Shown: in pieces, positions 1 to 9,023 of the stretch
Numbering within the stretch: the first letter of the stretch is position 1
Layout of the letters: each line of letters opens with the position of its first letter
Origin: an uncultured Spirochaetaceae bacterium
Lineage (GTDB): Bacteria > Spirochaetota > Spirochaetia > Sphaerochaetales > Sphaerochaetaceae
DNA: 64,000 nt
Direction: 5' to 3'
NCBI GenBank assembly: GCA_900315435.1
Contig: OMYY01000004.1
Coordinates: 44,489-108,488, forward strand
Notes under the pieces: generated by a model
Seen by the model: the letters and a program-made list of their open reading frames with translations, nothing else
Databases searched by the model: none
What the model was told of the DNA's origin: nothing
Translations under genes and position numbers: made by a program

Positions 1-1435
1 TGAAGCCGCTCTCCAACAGTTTGTCGGCGTCAAAGTACTGGAACTTACCCTTTTCCTGGGCCAGCTCCGCGCTCTCGCGATAGGCCTCGACGCAAATGAA
101 CTTGTATAGCTTGTCGATGAACTTCAGCGACTCGTCGCTTCCGTAACCAAGCTCCAGGCGGATCAGCATGTCCGCAAGACCCATGGTCCCCAGTCCGATG
201 CGGCGCTCCGACTGCTGGCGCTGGCGGTTCTGCTCAAAGAAGTAGGGAGTGTCGTCGATCACGTTGTCCAAGAAGCGGACCGAGTCGTGCACGACACGGG
301 CAAGTTCATCCCACTTGACCTGCTTGTTCTCGACGAACCGGGAAAGATTGATGGAACCAAGGTTGCAGACGCCCCACGGGGGAAGGCCCTGCTCGCCACA
401 GGGGTTGGTGCTGTGGATCGTGCAGTAGTACCAGGAGTTGCTCATCTTGTTGTAACGATCGATGAAGAAGACCCCCGGCTCGGCGCTCGCCCATGCGCTC
501 TCGATGATGTTGTTCCAGATGTCACGGGCCTTGACGGTCTTGTAGACGATGACCTTGCCACCGTTCTTCTTCCACTCGTTCAGGTCTCCGTTCCACTTCG
601 TGTCATAGGCCGGATCCTGGGTATCCGGGAAGACCAAGGCCCAATCCTTGTCGGCCTTGACGGCCGCCATGAAGTCATCGGTGATGCCGACAGAGATATT
701 GGCGTTGGTGATCCTGCCCATTTCCCGCTTGCTGTTGATGAAGTCCAGCACATCCGGGTGCCAGACGTCGAGGATCAGCATCAGCGCGCCGCGGCGGCTG
801 CCCCCCTGTTCGATCAGACCGGTGACAAAGGAGAAGAGCGCCCCCCAGCTGACCGATCCGGAGGAACGGCCGTTGACCCCCTTGACGTAGCTGTGGCGGG
901 GGCGGAGCGAGCTCAGGTTCATGCCGACACCGCCACCCCGGCTCATGATCTCCGTCATCTGTCCGAGGCTTTCCATGATTCCATGGCGGGAGTCCTTCGG
1001 AGAGGGGATGACATAGCAGTTGAAATAGGTCAGCTTCTGGTCGGTGCCCGCACCGGTCAGGATGCGGCCGCCGGGAACGAACTTCCAGTCGTCCAGAAGC
1101 CAGGCAAACTCCTTCTCCCATTTGGCGCGAATCTCTGGCTTCTCCTGGCTGGCCATGCCACGGGCGACACGAGCCTGCATCTCCTCCGGCTTGGTCTCCA
1201 GCGGCTTGTCGACCTGGTCCATCTTCACGTTGATGACGGTCCCGTCATCCAGCCTGACCGTGATGTCTTCCCCATTTTTCGCAGTCACCGTGCCAATTTC
1301 ACGCTGGCTGGTTTTCGGGTTGCTGACCGCGACGACGATATCGCCGACCGCCAGCGTCTTCTTCTGCACGTCTTTCAGCGCATACCGATCGAGAAAAATT
1401 TTCCGCCCCAGCGGAGTGAGCTCGTTCTTAGCCAT
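1..1435 (-). CDS. nrdJ: Adenosylcobalamin-dependent (class II) ribonucleotide reductase, 5' part
   Basis: The gene is cut by the window edge; 478 N-terminal residues are visible. It would reduce ribonucleotides to deoxyribonucleotides in the cytoplasm using vitamin B12. Visible family marks are FNCYV (a redox cysteine), the glycine-rich SRGGGVGMNLSSLR segment, and NPCGEQ with its active-site Cys and Glu, followed by the CNLGSINL stretch. The ATG follows GGAG at suitable spacing. Between RYALKD and KPLETKPEEM there are about 50 extra beta-rich residues (roughly 23-73) that many class II enzymes lack. No partner subunit lies beside it, as expected for class II. Tandem NrdR-like boxes lie upstream. 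The assignment is firm; the C-terminus cannot be seen. Confidence 0.95.
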   Translation of the reverse strand, partial: MAKNELTPLGRKIFLDRYALKDVQKKTLAVGDIVVAVSNPKTSQREIGTVTAKNGEDITVRLDDGTVINVKMDQVDKPLETKPEEMQARVARGMASQEKPEIRAKWEKEFAWLLDDWKFVPGGRILTGAGTDQKLTYFNCYVIPSPKDSRHGIMESLGQMTEIMSRGGGVGMNLSSLRPRHSYVKGVNGRSSGSVSWGALFSFVTGLIEQGGSRRGALMLILDVWHPDVLDFINSKREMGRITNANISVGITDDFMAAVKADKDWALVFPDTQDPAYDTKWNGDLNEWKKNGGKVIVYKTVKARDIWNNIIESAWASAEPGVFFIDRYNKMSNSWYYCTIHSTNPCGEQGLPPWGVCNLGSINLSRFVENKQVKWDELARVVHDSVRFLDNVIDDTPYFFEQNRQRQQSERRIGLGTMGLADMLIRLELGYGSDESLKFIDKLYKFICVEAYRESAELAQEKGKFQYFDADKLLESGF

Positions 1436-1512
1436 GGGATCATTCTCCAGAAATGTATTCGTAGACAGCTACTAAGCCTACCATGGGAGAAGGTGATTTG
1501 CAAGGTCAAAAA

Positions 1513-1559
1513 ACACAACATTCATGGTTGTAATCGTATGCGTACACCATATTTAGTGT
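1513..1559 (-). promoter_or_regulatory. Tandem NrdR-box-like operator upstream of nrdJ
   Basis: ACACCATATTTAGTGT at 1544-1559 matches the NrdR box acaCwAtATaTwGtgt at 14 of 16 positions. A weaker copy, ACACAACATTCATGGT at 1513-1528, matches at 11. The starts are exactly 31 bp apart, the helical spacing usual for NrdR box pairs. The pair lies 78-124 bp before the nrdJ start. NrdR itself is not in the window. Confidence 0.7.
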
Positions 1560-1865
1560 TATACAACTTTCATAGCATTTTTCTGTATAGGGTATCTAAA
1601 TGCTTGTGAACACAAGAAAACCTTTTCGGCAGGAACCTGCTGTTCCACGCGTTGTCCCAATGGGAAAAAGGTTTCAGCAAAAGGGTGCTAGTGTTTTGCG
1701 TATGGAGAACCTTGGTGCAATGAAATGCATATCGGGCAAGAAACAAAAAGCGCGCCCCCCGCTGTGTTCCGAGAGAGGAACAGATTGCATTTCCGCAATC
1801 CGAGAAAGAAAGAATGGTACTTCAGAGAAAATCCAAATTCGTGCAAAGGGGCGCGAAAATCCGAA
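1560..1865. other. Intergenic stretch with small inverted repeats, no gene seen
   Basis: Between the nrdJ operator and the gdhA terminator no frame looks coding. Three short inverted repeats are visible: CTTGTGAACACAAG at 1603-1616, GGAAC/GTTCC at 1632-1646, and TGTTCC/GGAACA at 1765-1782. The first could be an operator for nrdJ, which is read leftward from here. A clear -35/-10 pair for nrdJ could not be picked. Confidence 0.4.
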
Positions 1866-1920
1866 ACAAAAAAACAGGGAATGGCCGCAAACGGGACCGC
1901 CAGGCCCTCGCTGCGGCCAC
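1866..1920 (-). terminator. Rho-independent terminator of gdhA
   Basis: On the minus strand TGGCCGCA (1919-1912) pairs with TGCGGCCA (1889-1882), with further pairing in the loop. A T-rich tract (1874-1868) follows a few bases later. It lies 15 bp beyond the gdhA stop. Confidence 0.8.
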
Positions 1921-1934
1921 TCACTCGTGGCACC

Positions 1935-3272
1935 TCAGTACCCGAGCTGGAGCATGGCGTCAGCAACCTTCTTGAAGCCGGCGATATTGGCTCCCTTCAC
2001 ATAGTTGATGTAGCCATCCTTTTCCTTGCCGTTGGCCACACACTGGTCATGAATCGATTTCATGATGTGGTGCAACCGCTGGTCAACCTCTTCGGCCGTC
2101 CAAGGCAGATGCTCGGCGTTCTGGCTCATCTCCAGTCCGGAACAGGCGACTCCGCCGGCATTGGCGGCTTTGCCCGGGGCGAACGGGATGCGATGCTCGA
2201 TGAAGTACTTGACCGCGTCAGCCTGGCAACCCATGTTGCTGGTCTCCACGACGTATTTCACGCCGTTCTTGACCAGCGTCTTGGCGTCCTCGAGCCCCAG
2301 CTCGTTCTGGATGGCGCAGGTAAAGGCCATGTCGACCGGCAGTTCCCAAGGTTTTTTGCCGGGAACGAACTTGCAGTGGAACTTCTCGGCATACGGGGCG
2401 ACGACATCGTTGTTGGAGGTGCGAAGCTGTTTCATGAACTCCCATTTCTCCGGAGTGCCGACACCCTCCTCGTCGACGATGTAGCCGTCAGGTCCGCTGA
2501 TGGTCACCACCTTCGCTCCCAGTTCGGTCGCCTTGACGCACGCGCCCCAGGCGACGTTGCCGAAACCGCTGACGGAGATCCTTTTGCCTTTGAAACTGTC
2601 CCCGTGCTCCTTCAGGATCTCGTTGGCGAAGTACATGGTGCCGTAGCCGGTCGCCTCGGGACGCACCAGGCTCCCGCCGATGGACAAGCCTTTGCCCGTC
2701 AGGACTGCGGCGTTCTCGTTGCGAAGGCGCTTGTACTGGCCATAAAGGAATCCGATCTCGCGCCCGGCGACACCGATGTCACCGGCAGGGACATCCTGGT
2801 CCGGTCCAATATATTTCTGCAGTTCGGTCATGAAGGAACGGCAGAAGCGCATGATCTCGGCGTTGCTGCGGCCGCGGGGGTCAAAATCGCTGCCACCCTT
2901 TCCACCGCCCATCGGCAATGTGGTCAGGCTGTTCTTGAAGGTTTGCTCGAAGCCAAGGAACTTCAACGTCCCGAGGGTGACGGAGCGATGGAAACGCAGG
3001 CCGCCCTTATAGGGCCCGATTGCGTTGTTGAACTGGACGCGGTAGCCACGGTTGGTGTGGATATGGCCCTCGTCGTCCTCCCAGTCCACCCGGAAGGTGA
3101 TGACGCGGTCTGGCTCGGTAATCCGCTCCAGGATGTTGTTCGCTTCGTACGCGGGATTCGCATTGACGAAGTCGATGACACTCTCGATCACTTCGCGGAC
3201 AGCCTGGATAAACTCGGGCTGCGCGGGGTTTCGTTTCTCCAGCTCAGCCATGAAAGGTTCCAACTGATACAT
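1935..3272 (-). CDS. gdhA: NADP-specific glutamate dehydrogenase
   Basis: This 445-residue protein has the normal length of the hexameric small-type enzyme that makes glutamate from 2-oxoglutarate and ammonia with NADPH. Family marks are YKGGLRFH, the catalytic-lysine region PMGGGKGGSDFDP, GDIGVAGREIG, the Rossmann segment VSGFGNVAWG and the C-terminal NAGGVACSGLEMSQN. The ATG follows AAAGGAG by 8 bases. A promoter (TTGACC, 17 bp, TAGGCT) lies upstream and a terminator downstream, so it is monocistronic. It is divergent from the PEP-binding-domain gene. Confidence 0.97.
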   Translation of the reverse strand: MYQLEPFMAELEKRNPAQPEFIQAVREVIESVIDFVNANPAYEANNILERITEPDRVITFRVDWEDDEGHIHTNRGYRVQFNNAIGPYKGGLRFHRSVTLGTLKFLGFEQTFKNSLTTLPMGGGKGGSDFDPRGRSNAEIMRFCRSFMTELQKYIGPDQDVPAGDIGVAGREIGFLYGQYKRLRNENAAVLTGKGLSIGGSLVRPEATGYGTMYFANEILKEHGDSFKGKRISVSGFGNVAWGACVKATELGAKVVTISGPDGYIVDEEGVGTPEKWEFMKQLRTSNNDVVAPYAEKFHCKFVPGKKPWELPVDMAFTCAIQNELGLEDAKTLVKNGVKYVVETSNMGCQADAVKYFIEHRIPFAPGKAANAGGVACSGLEMSQNAEHLPWTAEEVDQRLHHIMKSIHDQCVANGKEKDGYINYVKGANIAGFKKVADAMLQLGY

Positions 3273-3294
3273 GACTTGACTCCTTTATGGTTCC

Positions 3295-3323
3295 AGCCTA
3301 AACCCGCATTTTCCAATGGTCAA
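3295..3323 (-). promoter_or_regulatory. Probable gdhA promoter
   Basis: The minus strand carries -35 TTGACC (3323-3318), a 17-bp spacer and -10 TAGGCT (3300-3295). The transcript would start near 3288 and include the AAAGGAG ribosome site. The -10 is weak, 3 of 6. Confidence 0.45.
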
Positions 3324-3452
3324 CAAAAATGTTGTATCCAGCAATATTTTCATTGGTTTTTACACTTTCCAACAGTTTCGTACGATTATTTCGACAGATT
3401 TCATCTTTTTAGACAAAATTATATAATTCCAAACCACGTCGGTCGATTCCAG

Positions 3453-3461
3453 TGCTACAAT
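3453..3461 (+). promoter_or_regulatory. Extended -10 promoter abutting the start codon
   Basis: TGCTACAAT (TGn plus a 5 of 6 match to TATAAT) ends 6 bases before the ATG at 3468. No good -35 and no Shine-Dalgarno are visible, so a leaderless message is implied. Another TATAAT at 3422-3427 could give a 34-base leader instead. Confidence 0.5.
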
Positions 3462-3467
3462 TTTTCC

Positions 3468-6323
3468 ATGATGGTTCAGGACCCGACATGGAAGCCTTTT
3501 GACCAGTTGATGCAGAAGCATATCTACCACGTGCTGCTCGTCACCAGCGATTACGACCGGTTCCTCATCGAGGAAGACGGACGTATCGAGGAGGTCCTGT
3601 ATGAGGAATATACCCAGCTGGGACTCTCCACTCCCCCGACCTTGAGCTTCGCTTCCAGCGCAGGAGAAGCGCTGGCCCTGGTGCGCTCCGGCAGCTTCGG
3701 ACTGGTAATCACCATGGTCGACCTGGACGAGAACCTGCAAAGCCTCTGCCACGAGATCAAGTGCATCCAGCCAGGGCTTCCGGTCATCGTTCTCTCCCCC
3801 TCGGCAAGCCACAGGCGGAACCCGGAGATGCACCACCTCAAGGAAGCCGACTACCTCTTCTACTGGCAGGGGAACCCCCGCATTTTCCTAGCGATGGTCA
3901 AACTGGTCGAGGACCGGATGAACCTGGAGCACGACACCCAAGTCGCCGACGTGCAGGCAATCATCCTGGTCGAGGACTCGGTCCGTTTCTACAGCTCCTA
4001 CCTGCCGTTGATGTACACCTGCCTGATCGACAACAACAACTCCACCATCCTGGAGGCGCTGAACGACTGGGGCAAGCATCTGCGCATGCGCGGCCGCCCC
4101 AAGATCCTGCTGGCGGGCAATTATGAAGAAGCGTGGGACTTGCTCACCCGGTATCGAGACCACATCCTCGGCCTGATCAGCGACATATCCTTCGACAGGG
4201 CCGGGATCCATGACAATGATGCGGGCTTCCGGCTGGCAGAGGCGGTCCACCACGAGAATCCGGAGATTCCCATAGCCCTGCAGAGCACCGACCTGGCCCA
4301 CCAGAAGCGGGCCTGGAGCGAAGGTTTCACATTCCTGTGGAAGCAGTCCCCTACCCTGCTCTCAGACTTGTACGACTATATGAACCGCGAGTATGGCTTC
4401 GGGGCCTTCGTCTTTCGCGACCCACGCACAGGAAAGGAAATCGCCCGGGCGGCCTCGATGAAAGAGCTGCAGAAAGTACTTCCGGGAATCGACCCCGCCA
4501 GCTTCGCCTTCCACAGCGCCCGCAACGACTTTTCCCGTTGGCTACGTGCCCAAGGGCTGTTCAGCCTTGCCCGGCAAGTCCATGCCATCAAGCTCTCCAA
4601 GAATCCTGAAGAGACCAGACGGCAAATCACCGAGACAATCCGGGACTACCGGGAAAGCAGGAGCCGCCGCACGTTGACCCAGTTCGACCGCGGCTCTTTC
4701 GACGAGACAATCTACTTCAGCCGCATCGGTACCGGCTCCCTCGGCGGCAAGGGGCGCGCCTTGGCTTTCATCGACCAAGAGCTACGTTCCAGCGGGCTGA
4801 TGGAAAAGTGGAAGGAACAACACCTGTCCATCCCTCCCACGGTAGTGCTTTGCACCGATCTGTTCCGGAACTTCCTCGATGTCCATGACCTGACAAGCCA
4901 GCTTACCGGCATGCGGGACGACCGGGATATCGACCGTCTGTTCCTCAGCCAGAACATCGGAAAGGAGCTCGAGGCAGATTTGCAGGCGTTGCTCGCCGTC
5001 TGGAAGATGCCGCTTGCCGTCCGCTCCTCCTCGCTGTTGGAGGATTCCCTCTTCCAGCCATTTGCGGGAGTGTATGACACCTGCATGCTCTCCAGCAAAG
5101 GAGATGAAACGAGCCGCCTGGCGGAACTGGAGGATGCCATACGGTGTGTCTGGGCCTCGGCCTTCCACAAGAAGGCGAGAAGCTACCTGAAGGCGACCGA
5201 GCATATGCAGGAGGAAGAGGAGATGGCGGTCGTCATCCAGCCCGTGGTCGGCTCCTGGTGGGGCAATCTGTATTACCCTACGGCCGGTGGTGTCGCCCGT
5301 TCGCTGGACTTCTGGCCCATGCCGGGCACCACGCCGAAAGACGGCGTGGCCCAGCTCGCCTTCGGGCTAGGCAAGACGGTGGTGGATGGATTGCCCTCCC
5401 TGCGCTTCTGCCCCAAGCACCCCAAGAAAGAGATGCCACAGAAACGGCAGGAACGTTTTTTCGCCTTGGAGAACCATCCTTTCGACCCACTTGGAGAGGG
5501 AGACGAGCACGTCGTCCTCAAAAGCATACAGGAGGCCGAGGGAGCCTCGCTGTCCAGTGCCGCCACCGTATTGGCCGACGGGCAGGAAAGCGAATGCGCC
5601 ACCGACAGCGGCATCCGGCTGGTCACCTTCCACGGCATGCTCCGCTACGAAAGCTTCCCGGTTGCCGCCATTGTCACCGACCTGCTCGCCCTAGGCGAGG
5701 GGGCGATGCACACCCCTGTGGAGATCGAGTTCGCCATCAACCTGCCTTCCACCACCTTCACCCTGCTGCAGATCCGTCCGATCGCCATGGCGGGTGAAGA
5801 GGAAGAGGTCCATATCTCCTCCGAGGAACAGAAAGAATCCCTGCTCTACGCCGACCTGGTAATCGGCAATGGGCGGGTCTCTGGAATCAAGGACCTGGTG
5901 GCCTTGGATATGGAAGCCTTCGACCGGAGCAAGATGGCGGAAATGGCGCTGGAACTGGAAGCATTGAACCAAGGCATGGATGGCGCTCCCTATGCGCTGG
6001 TTGCGGCCGGAAGGATTGGCTCCAGCGATCCAAGCCAAGGGATTCCAGTCACCTGGAGCCAGATTTCCACCTGTCAGGTGCTGGTGGAGCTCCGGCTGCC
6101 GGCCCTGCATGTCGACCCAAGCCAAGGTTCCCATTTCTTCCAGAACCTGACAAGCCTAGGCTGCTTCGCGCTGACTGCCAGTCTGGAGAACTGGCATCCC
6201 GAACGGCTGGAAACGGCACATGCCGTCGCGAGGACGGCACATTTCACACGCTGGCATTTCGGAAACGACCTGACCATCAAGGTCGACGGCAGGGGCGGAC
6301 AGGCGGTTATCTCCCTTGGGTAG
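3468..6323 (+). CDS. Two receiver-like domains plus PEP/pyruvate-binding (PPDK-N) domain protein
   Basis: The 951-residue product has a receiver-like domain at about 18-135 in which the phospho-acceptor position appears to be Met83. A second receiver at about 163-300 keeps Glu169/Asp170, Asp239 and Lys292. From about 410 comes the ATP-grasp PEP/pyruvate-binding module of PEP synthase and PPDK: GGKGRA at 426-431, RSSSLLEDS at 519-527, then FAGVYDT and LLQIRPIA. The phosphohistidine swivel domain and the C-terminal TIM barrel of true PEP synthases are absent, and the last 250 residues are unassigned. It is therefore unlikely to make PEP alone. A signalling or phosphotransfer role is inferred. 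The start is the first of two adjacent ATGs; upstream open frame is not coding. Its 3' end overlaps the convergent rluA-type gene by 17 bp. Confidence 0.8.
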   Translation: MMVQDPTWKPFDQLMQKHIYHVLLVTSDYDRFLIEEDGRIEEVLYEEYTQLGLSTPPTLSFASSAGEALALVRSGSFGLVITMVDLDENLQSLCHEIKCIQPGLPVIVLSPSASHRRNPEMHHLKEADYLFYWQGNPRIFLAMVKLVEDRMNLEHDTQVADVQAIILVEDSVRFYSSYLPLMYTCLIDNNNSTILEALNDWGKHLRMRGRPKILLAGNYEEAWDLLTRYRDHILGLISDISFDRAGIHDNDAGFRLAEAVHHENPEIPIALQSTDLAHQKRAWSEGFTFLWKQSPTLLSDLYDYMNREYGFGAFVFRDPRTGKEIARAASMKELQKVLPGIDPASFAFHSARNDFSRWLRAQGLFSLARQVHAIKLSKNPEETRRQITETIRDYRESRSRRTLTQFDRGSFDETIYFSRIGTGSLGGKGRALAFIDQELRSSGLMEKWKEQHLSIPPTVVLCTDLFRNFLDVHDLTSQLTGMRDDRDIDRLFLSQNIGKELEADLQALLAVWKMPLAVRSSSLLEDSLFQPFAGVYDTCMLSSKGDETSRLAELEDAIRCVWASAFHKKARSYLKATEHMQEEEEMAVVIQPVVGSWWGNLYYPTAGGVARSLDFWPMPGTTPKDGVAQLAFGLGKTVVDGLPSLRFCPKHPKKEMPQKRQERFFALENHPFDPLGEGDEHVVLKSIQEAEGASLSSAATVLADGQESECATDSGIRLVTFHGMLRYESFPVAAIVTDLLALGEGAMHTPVEIEFAINLPSTTFTLLQIRPIAMAGEEEEVHISSEEQKESLLYADLVIGNGRVSGIKDLVALDMEAFDRSKMAEMALELEALNQGMDGAPYALVAAGRIGSSDPSQGIPVTWSQISTCQVLVELRLPALHVDPSQGSHFFQNLTSLGCFALTASLENWHPERLETAHAVARTAHFTRWHFGNDLTIKVDGRGGQAVISLG

Positions 6324-7026
6324 GAGATTCCTTCTCTGCCTGGGTTTTCAATGCGTTCCACAAGTTGTCTTCCGGTGGCTCTGCCACGACCATCAGCGGC
6401 TGTTTCCTTACCGGATGCGTGAAGACGACGGAACGGGCGTGTAGGCAAATACCGCCATCGGGGTTGCTTCTCGCCGCCCCATATTTCAAATCTCCCTTGA
6501 TATGGATGCCGATAGCCGCGAGCTGGGCGCGGATCTGGTGGTGGCGTCCGGTATGCAGGCGGATTTCCAGCAGGAAATAGCGCTCGCCTTTGGCGATGAC
6601 CTTGTAGTCCAGCTTGGCCAATTTGGAACCCTGCTTCTCCACGGAAAACGCGACGCTCTTGTTGGTCTTGGAGTTGCGGGAAATATAATGGACCAGAGTC
6701 CCCTCGCTCTTCTCGGGAAGCTTGTCGACGATAGCCCAGTAGACCTTCTTCACGTCCTTGCCCTTGAAGGATTCGTTCATCCGGACCAGCGCCTTCTCGG
6801 TCTTGGTGTAGATGACGATGCCGCTGGTCGGTCTGTCCAGCCGGTGGGGAATGCCCAGATAGACGTTTCCCTCCTTGTGATAGGTCTCCTTCAGGTAGGC
6901 CTTGACCTTGTCGGCCAGCGTCTCGTCGCCGCTCTCGTCACCTTGGACAAGCTCACCGGGGAGCTTGTTGATGACAACCAGATGGTTGTCTTCGAAAAGG
7001 ATGCGATCCCTCAGCTCACTCGGCAT
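6307..7026 (-). CDS. RluA-family pseudouridine synthase
   Basis: This 239-residue protein should isomerise uridines in rRNA or tRNA. It carries the RluA catalytic motif HRLDRPTSG (catalytic Asp) and the later LHTGRHHQIRAQLA segment. There is no S4 domain, so it resembles the short RluA/YabO type; the target base cannot be told. The ATG at 7026 was chosen because GGAGG lies 11 bases before it; it overlaps the end of parC by 11 bp, suggesting translational coupling as the last gene of the parE-parC operon. The 3' end overlaps the convergent receiver gene by 17 bp. Confidence 0.9.
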   Translation of the reverse strand: MPSELRDRILFEDNHLVVINKLPGELVQGDESGDETLADKVKAYLKETYHKEGNVYLGIPHRLDRPTSGIVIYTKTEKALVRMNESFKGKDVKKVYWAIVDKLPEKSEGTLVHYISRNSKTNKSVAFSVEKQGSKLAKLDYKVIAKGERYFLLEIRLHTGRHHQIRAQLAAIGIHIKGDLKYGAARSNPDGGICLHARSVVFTHPVRKQPLMVVAEPPEDNLWNALKTQAEKESPTQGR

Positions 7027-9022
7027 GGTCGTCAGAGCCTCCATCCTCATCATCGAACAGCGTAGGTGCTCCGCCAGAGACCACTTCCTTGACCGCCCGC
7101 AGATGCAGGCTGGCGATTTCCTTGACTGTCAGGCGATAGCCGCGGGCTTTGACGCCACGCACCGGGTAGTCGCTGAAGTAGAACTTCTCCTCCTTGATGC
7201 GAAGGCCGGGCTTCGGCTTGTACTCCACCTTGACCTCGGCGTTGTCCACCGTGGAGAGCTTGAGCAGCTTGAAGTTCCCTTCGGGAAGAATCTGGTACGG
7301 CTTGTTCAGTTGCCAGCTGGTAATCTGGAACCGCTTGAGGAAGAGGTACTTGTAGTTCTTCTCCTGGTAGAGCAGCGTGAAGGTGGTCTTGGCCAGCTCT
7401 TCCTTGTCGGCGAAAACGCAGTAGAGCATCCCCTTTCCTACGAATTCCTTGTCCGGCACATCCTCGACCGTGTAGGTGCCATCCTTGCGGATGACGAGGA
7501 TACGGTCGAACTCGCTGACCTTCAGCACGGTCTGGCCGTCCTTCACGTCATAGCCGAGATAGCCGTTGTTGGCATCGTAGTTCAGGTTCTTGTCCCGCTG
7601 GGCCACCTGCTTCACATCCACCATCTCGAAGCTCTTGATGGTAGTGCGGCGCTTGACTCCGCCACGCTTCTCCTTCTGGTCGCGGATCATCTTCTTCAAG
7701 TCGTCGATATACCCCAGCGTGTACTCCTTCAGGTGGCCGAGCTTGTAATCGGCATCCTGGATCTGCTGGTTGATCGTCTCAATCTGCTTCCGGTTCTGGT
7801 TGATGTCGAAAAGCGAGATCCTGCGGATGGGAATCTTCAAGAGCCGCTCGACATCGTCGTGGCTGATCGGCCTGAGCAACTGGTCGGCAAAAGGCTTGAA
7901 GCCGGTGACGACCGCCTTCTCCACCTCTTCAGCCGTCTTCTTGGACTCGATACGCTTGTAGATCCGTTCCTCGATGAAGATGCGGTCCAGAGTGCGGGCG
8001 TGCAGGTCCTCGAACAGATGCTTTTTCCGGAGCTCCTGCTCCTCCTTCAGTACCTCCATCAGGTGCGCAGCATGGAAATTGACGATCTCGGTGATGGTCA
8101 TCTGCACCGGCAGGTCGTCCTTGATGACCAGCGGGTTGACGCTGATCTTCGTCTCGCAGGCTGTGTAGGCGTACAGCGCATTGATGAAATCGCTGGTGAC
8201 GGAGACCCCACGCGGCAGGTCGATCTCGATATTGGCCTTGTCGGTGGTATAATCCGTTACCGACGAAATCTTCAGTTTTCCGCTCTTCGACGCCTTGGAA
8301 ATCGAGTCGATCATCATCTCGCTGGTGACCGAATAGGGAAGCTCCTCGATGATGACCCGTTTCGGATCCGAGGTATTGAGCTTTGCGCGGATGACTACCT
8401 TTCCCTTGCCGTCCTGATAGTCGGAGACATCCATGATGCCTCCGGTCGGACAATCGGGATACAGAGAGAACGGCCTGCCGTCTACGGCGGCCTTGACCGC
8501 GTCCATCACCTCCATCGGGTTATGGGGCAGGATTGTCGTGCTCATGCCGACGGCGATGCCCTCGGTACCTTGGATCAACACGACGGGAATCTTCGCAGGG
8601 AAGGCGATCGGTTCCTTGCTACGTCCATCATAACTGGCGACGTAGGTGGTGATTTCCGGGTTGTAGAGCACTTCCTTGGCCAGAGGAAGCAAACGGCACT
8701 CGATGTACCGGGAGGCCGCAGCCGGCTCGCCGGTAAGGATGTTGCCATAGTTCCCCTGACGCTCGATGAACAGGTCGTAGTTGGCCAGCGTGACCAAAGC
8801 GCCGTAGATTGAGGCATCACCATGGGGATGGTACTTCATCGCTTCTCCGACGACGTTGGCCACCTTGTGGAACTTGCCGTCATCCATCGTCATCAGCGTA
8901 TGGATGATGCGGCGGTGCACCGGCTTCAGGCCGTCAACCAGATCGGGAATCGCCCGCTCGCGAATGACGTAGGAGGCGTACTGCAGGAAATAGTCCTTGT
9001 AGAGTTGCGGTGCTTGCGCCAT
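7016..9022 (-). CDS. parC: DNA topoisomerase IV subunit A (GyrA/ParC family)
   Basis: The 668-residue type IIA topoisomerase breakage-reunion subunit opens with the DGLKPVHRRI motif. SRYIECRL places the active-site tyrosine, and GIAVGMST follows. It is much shorter than GyrA (over 800) because the beta-pinwheel C-terminal domain is reduced; the C-terminus ends in an acidic tail. Pairing with the neighbouring ParE and the short tail favour a topoisomerase IV name over gyrase, but decatenation is inferred. Its ATG lies 1 bp after the parE stop. Confidence 0.88.
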   Translation of the reverse strand: MAQAPQLYKDYFLQYASYVIRERAIPDLVDGLKPVHRRIIHTLMTMDDGKFHKVANVVGEAMKYHPHGDASIYGALVTLANYDLFIERQGNYGNILTGEPAAASRYIECRLLPLAKEVLYNPEITTYVASYDGRSKEPIAFPAKIPVVLIQGTEGIAVGMSTTILPHNPMEVMDAVKAAVDGRPFSLYPDCPTGGIMDVSDYQDGKGKVVIRAKLNTSDPKRVIIEELPYSVTSEMMIDSISKASKSGKLKISSVTDYTTDKANIEIDLPRGVSVTSDFINALYAYTACETKISVNPLVIKDDLPVQMTITEIVNFHAAHLMEVLKEEQELRKKHLFEDLHARTLDRIFIEERIYKRIESKKTAEEVEKAVVTGFKPFADQLLRPISHDDVERLLKIPIRRISLFDINQNRKQIETINQQIQDADYKLGHLKEYTLGYIDDLKKMIRDQKEKRGGVKRRTTIKSFEMVDVKQVAQRDKNLNYDANNGYLGYDVKDGQTVLKVSEFDRILVIRKDGTYTVEDVPDKEFVGKGMLYCVFADKEELAKTTFTLLYQEKNYKYLFLKRFQITSWQLNKPYQILPEGNFKLLKLSTVDNAEVKVEYKPKPGLRIKEEKFYFSDYPVRGVKARGYRLTVKEIASLHLRAVKEVVSGGAPTLFDDEDGGSDDHAE

Positions 9023-9023
9023 G

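Noticed and set aside
1688..1966. Small minus-strand frame between gdhA and nrdJ
   Set aside because: It covers the gdhA terminator, has no ribosome site and no protein-like composition.
1725..3467. Upstream extension of the receiver gene's frame
   Set aside because: It runs antisense through gdhA and the product is not protein-like; homology begins after the ATG at 3468.
3468..6323. Calling the receiver protein PEP synthase (ppsA)
   Set aside because: The phosphohistidine and PEP-barrel domains needed for the reaction were not found.
6902..8812. A long plus-strand open frame across parC
   Set aside because: Shadow of parC third positions; no domain and no promoter or ribosome site.
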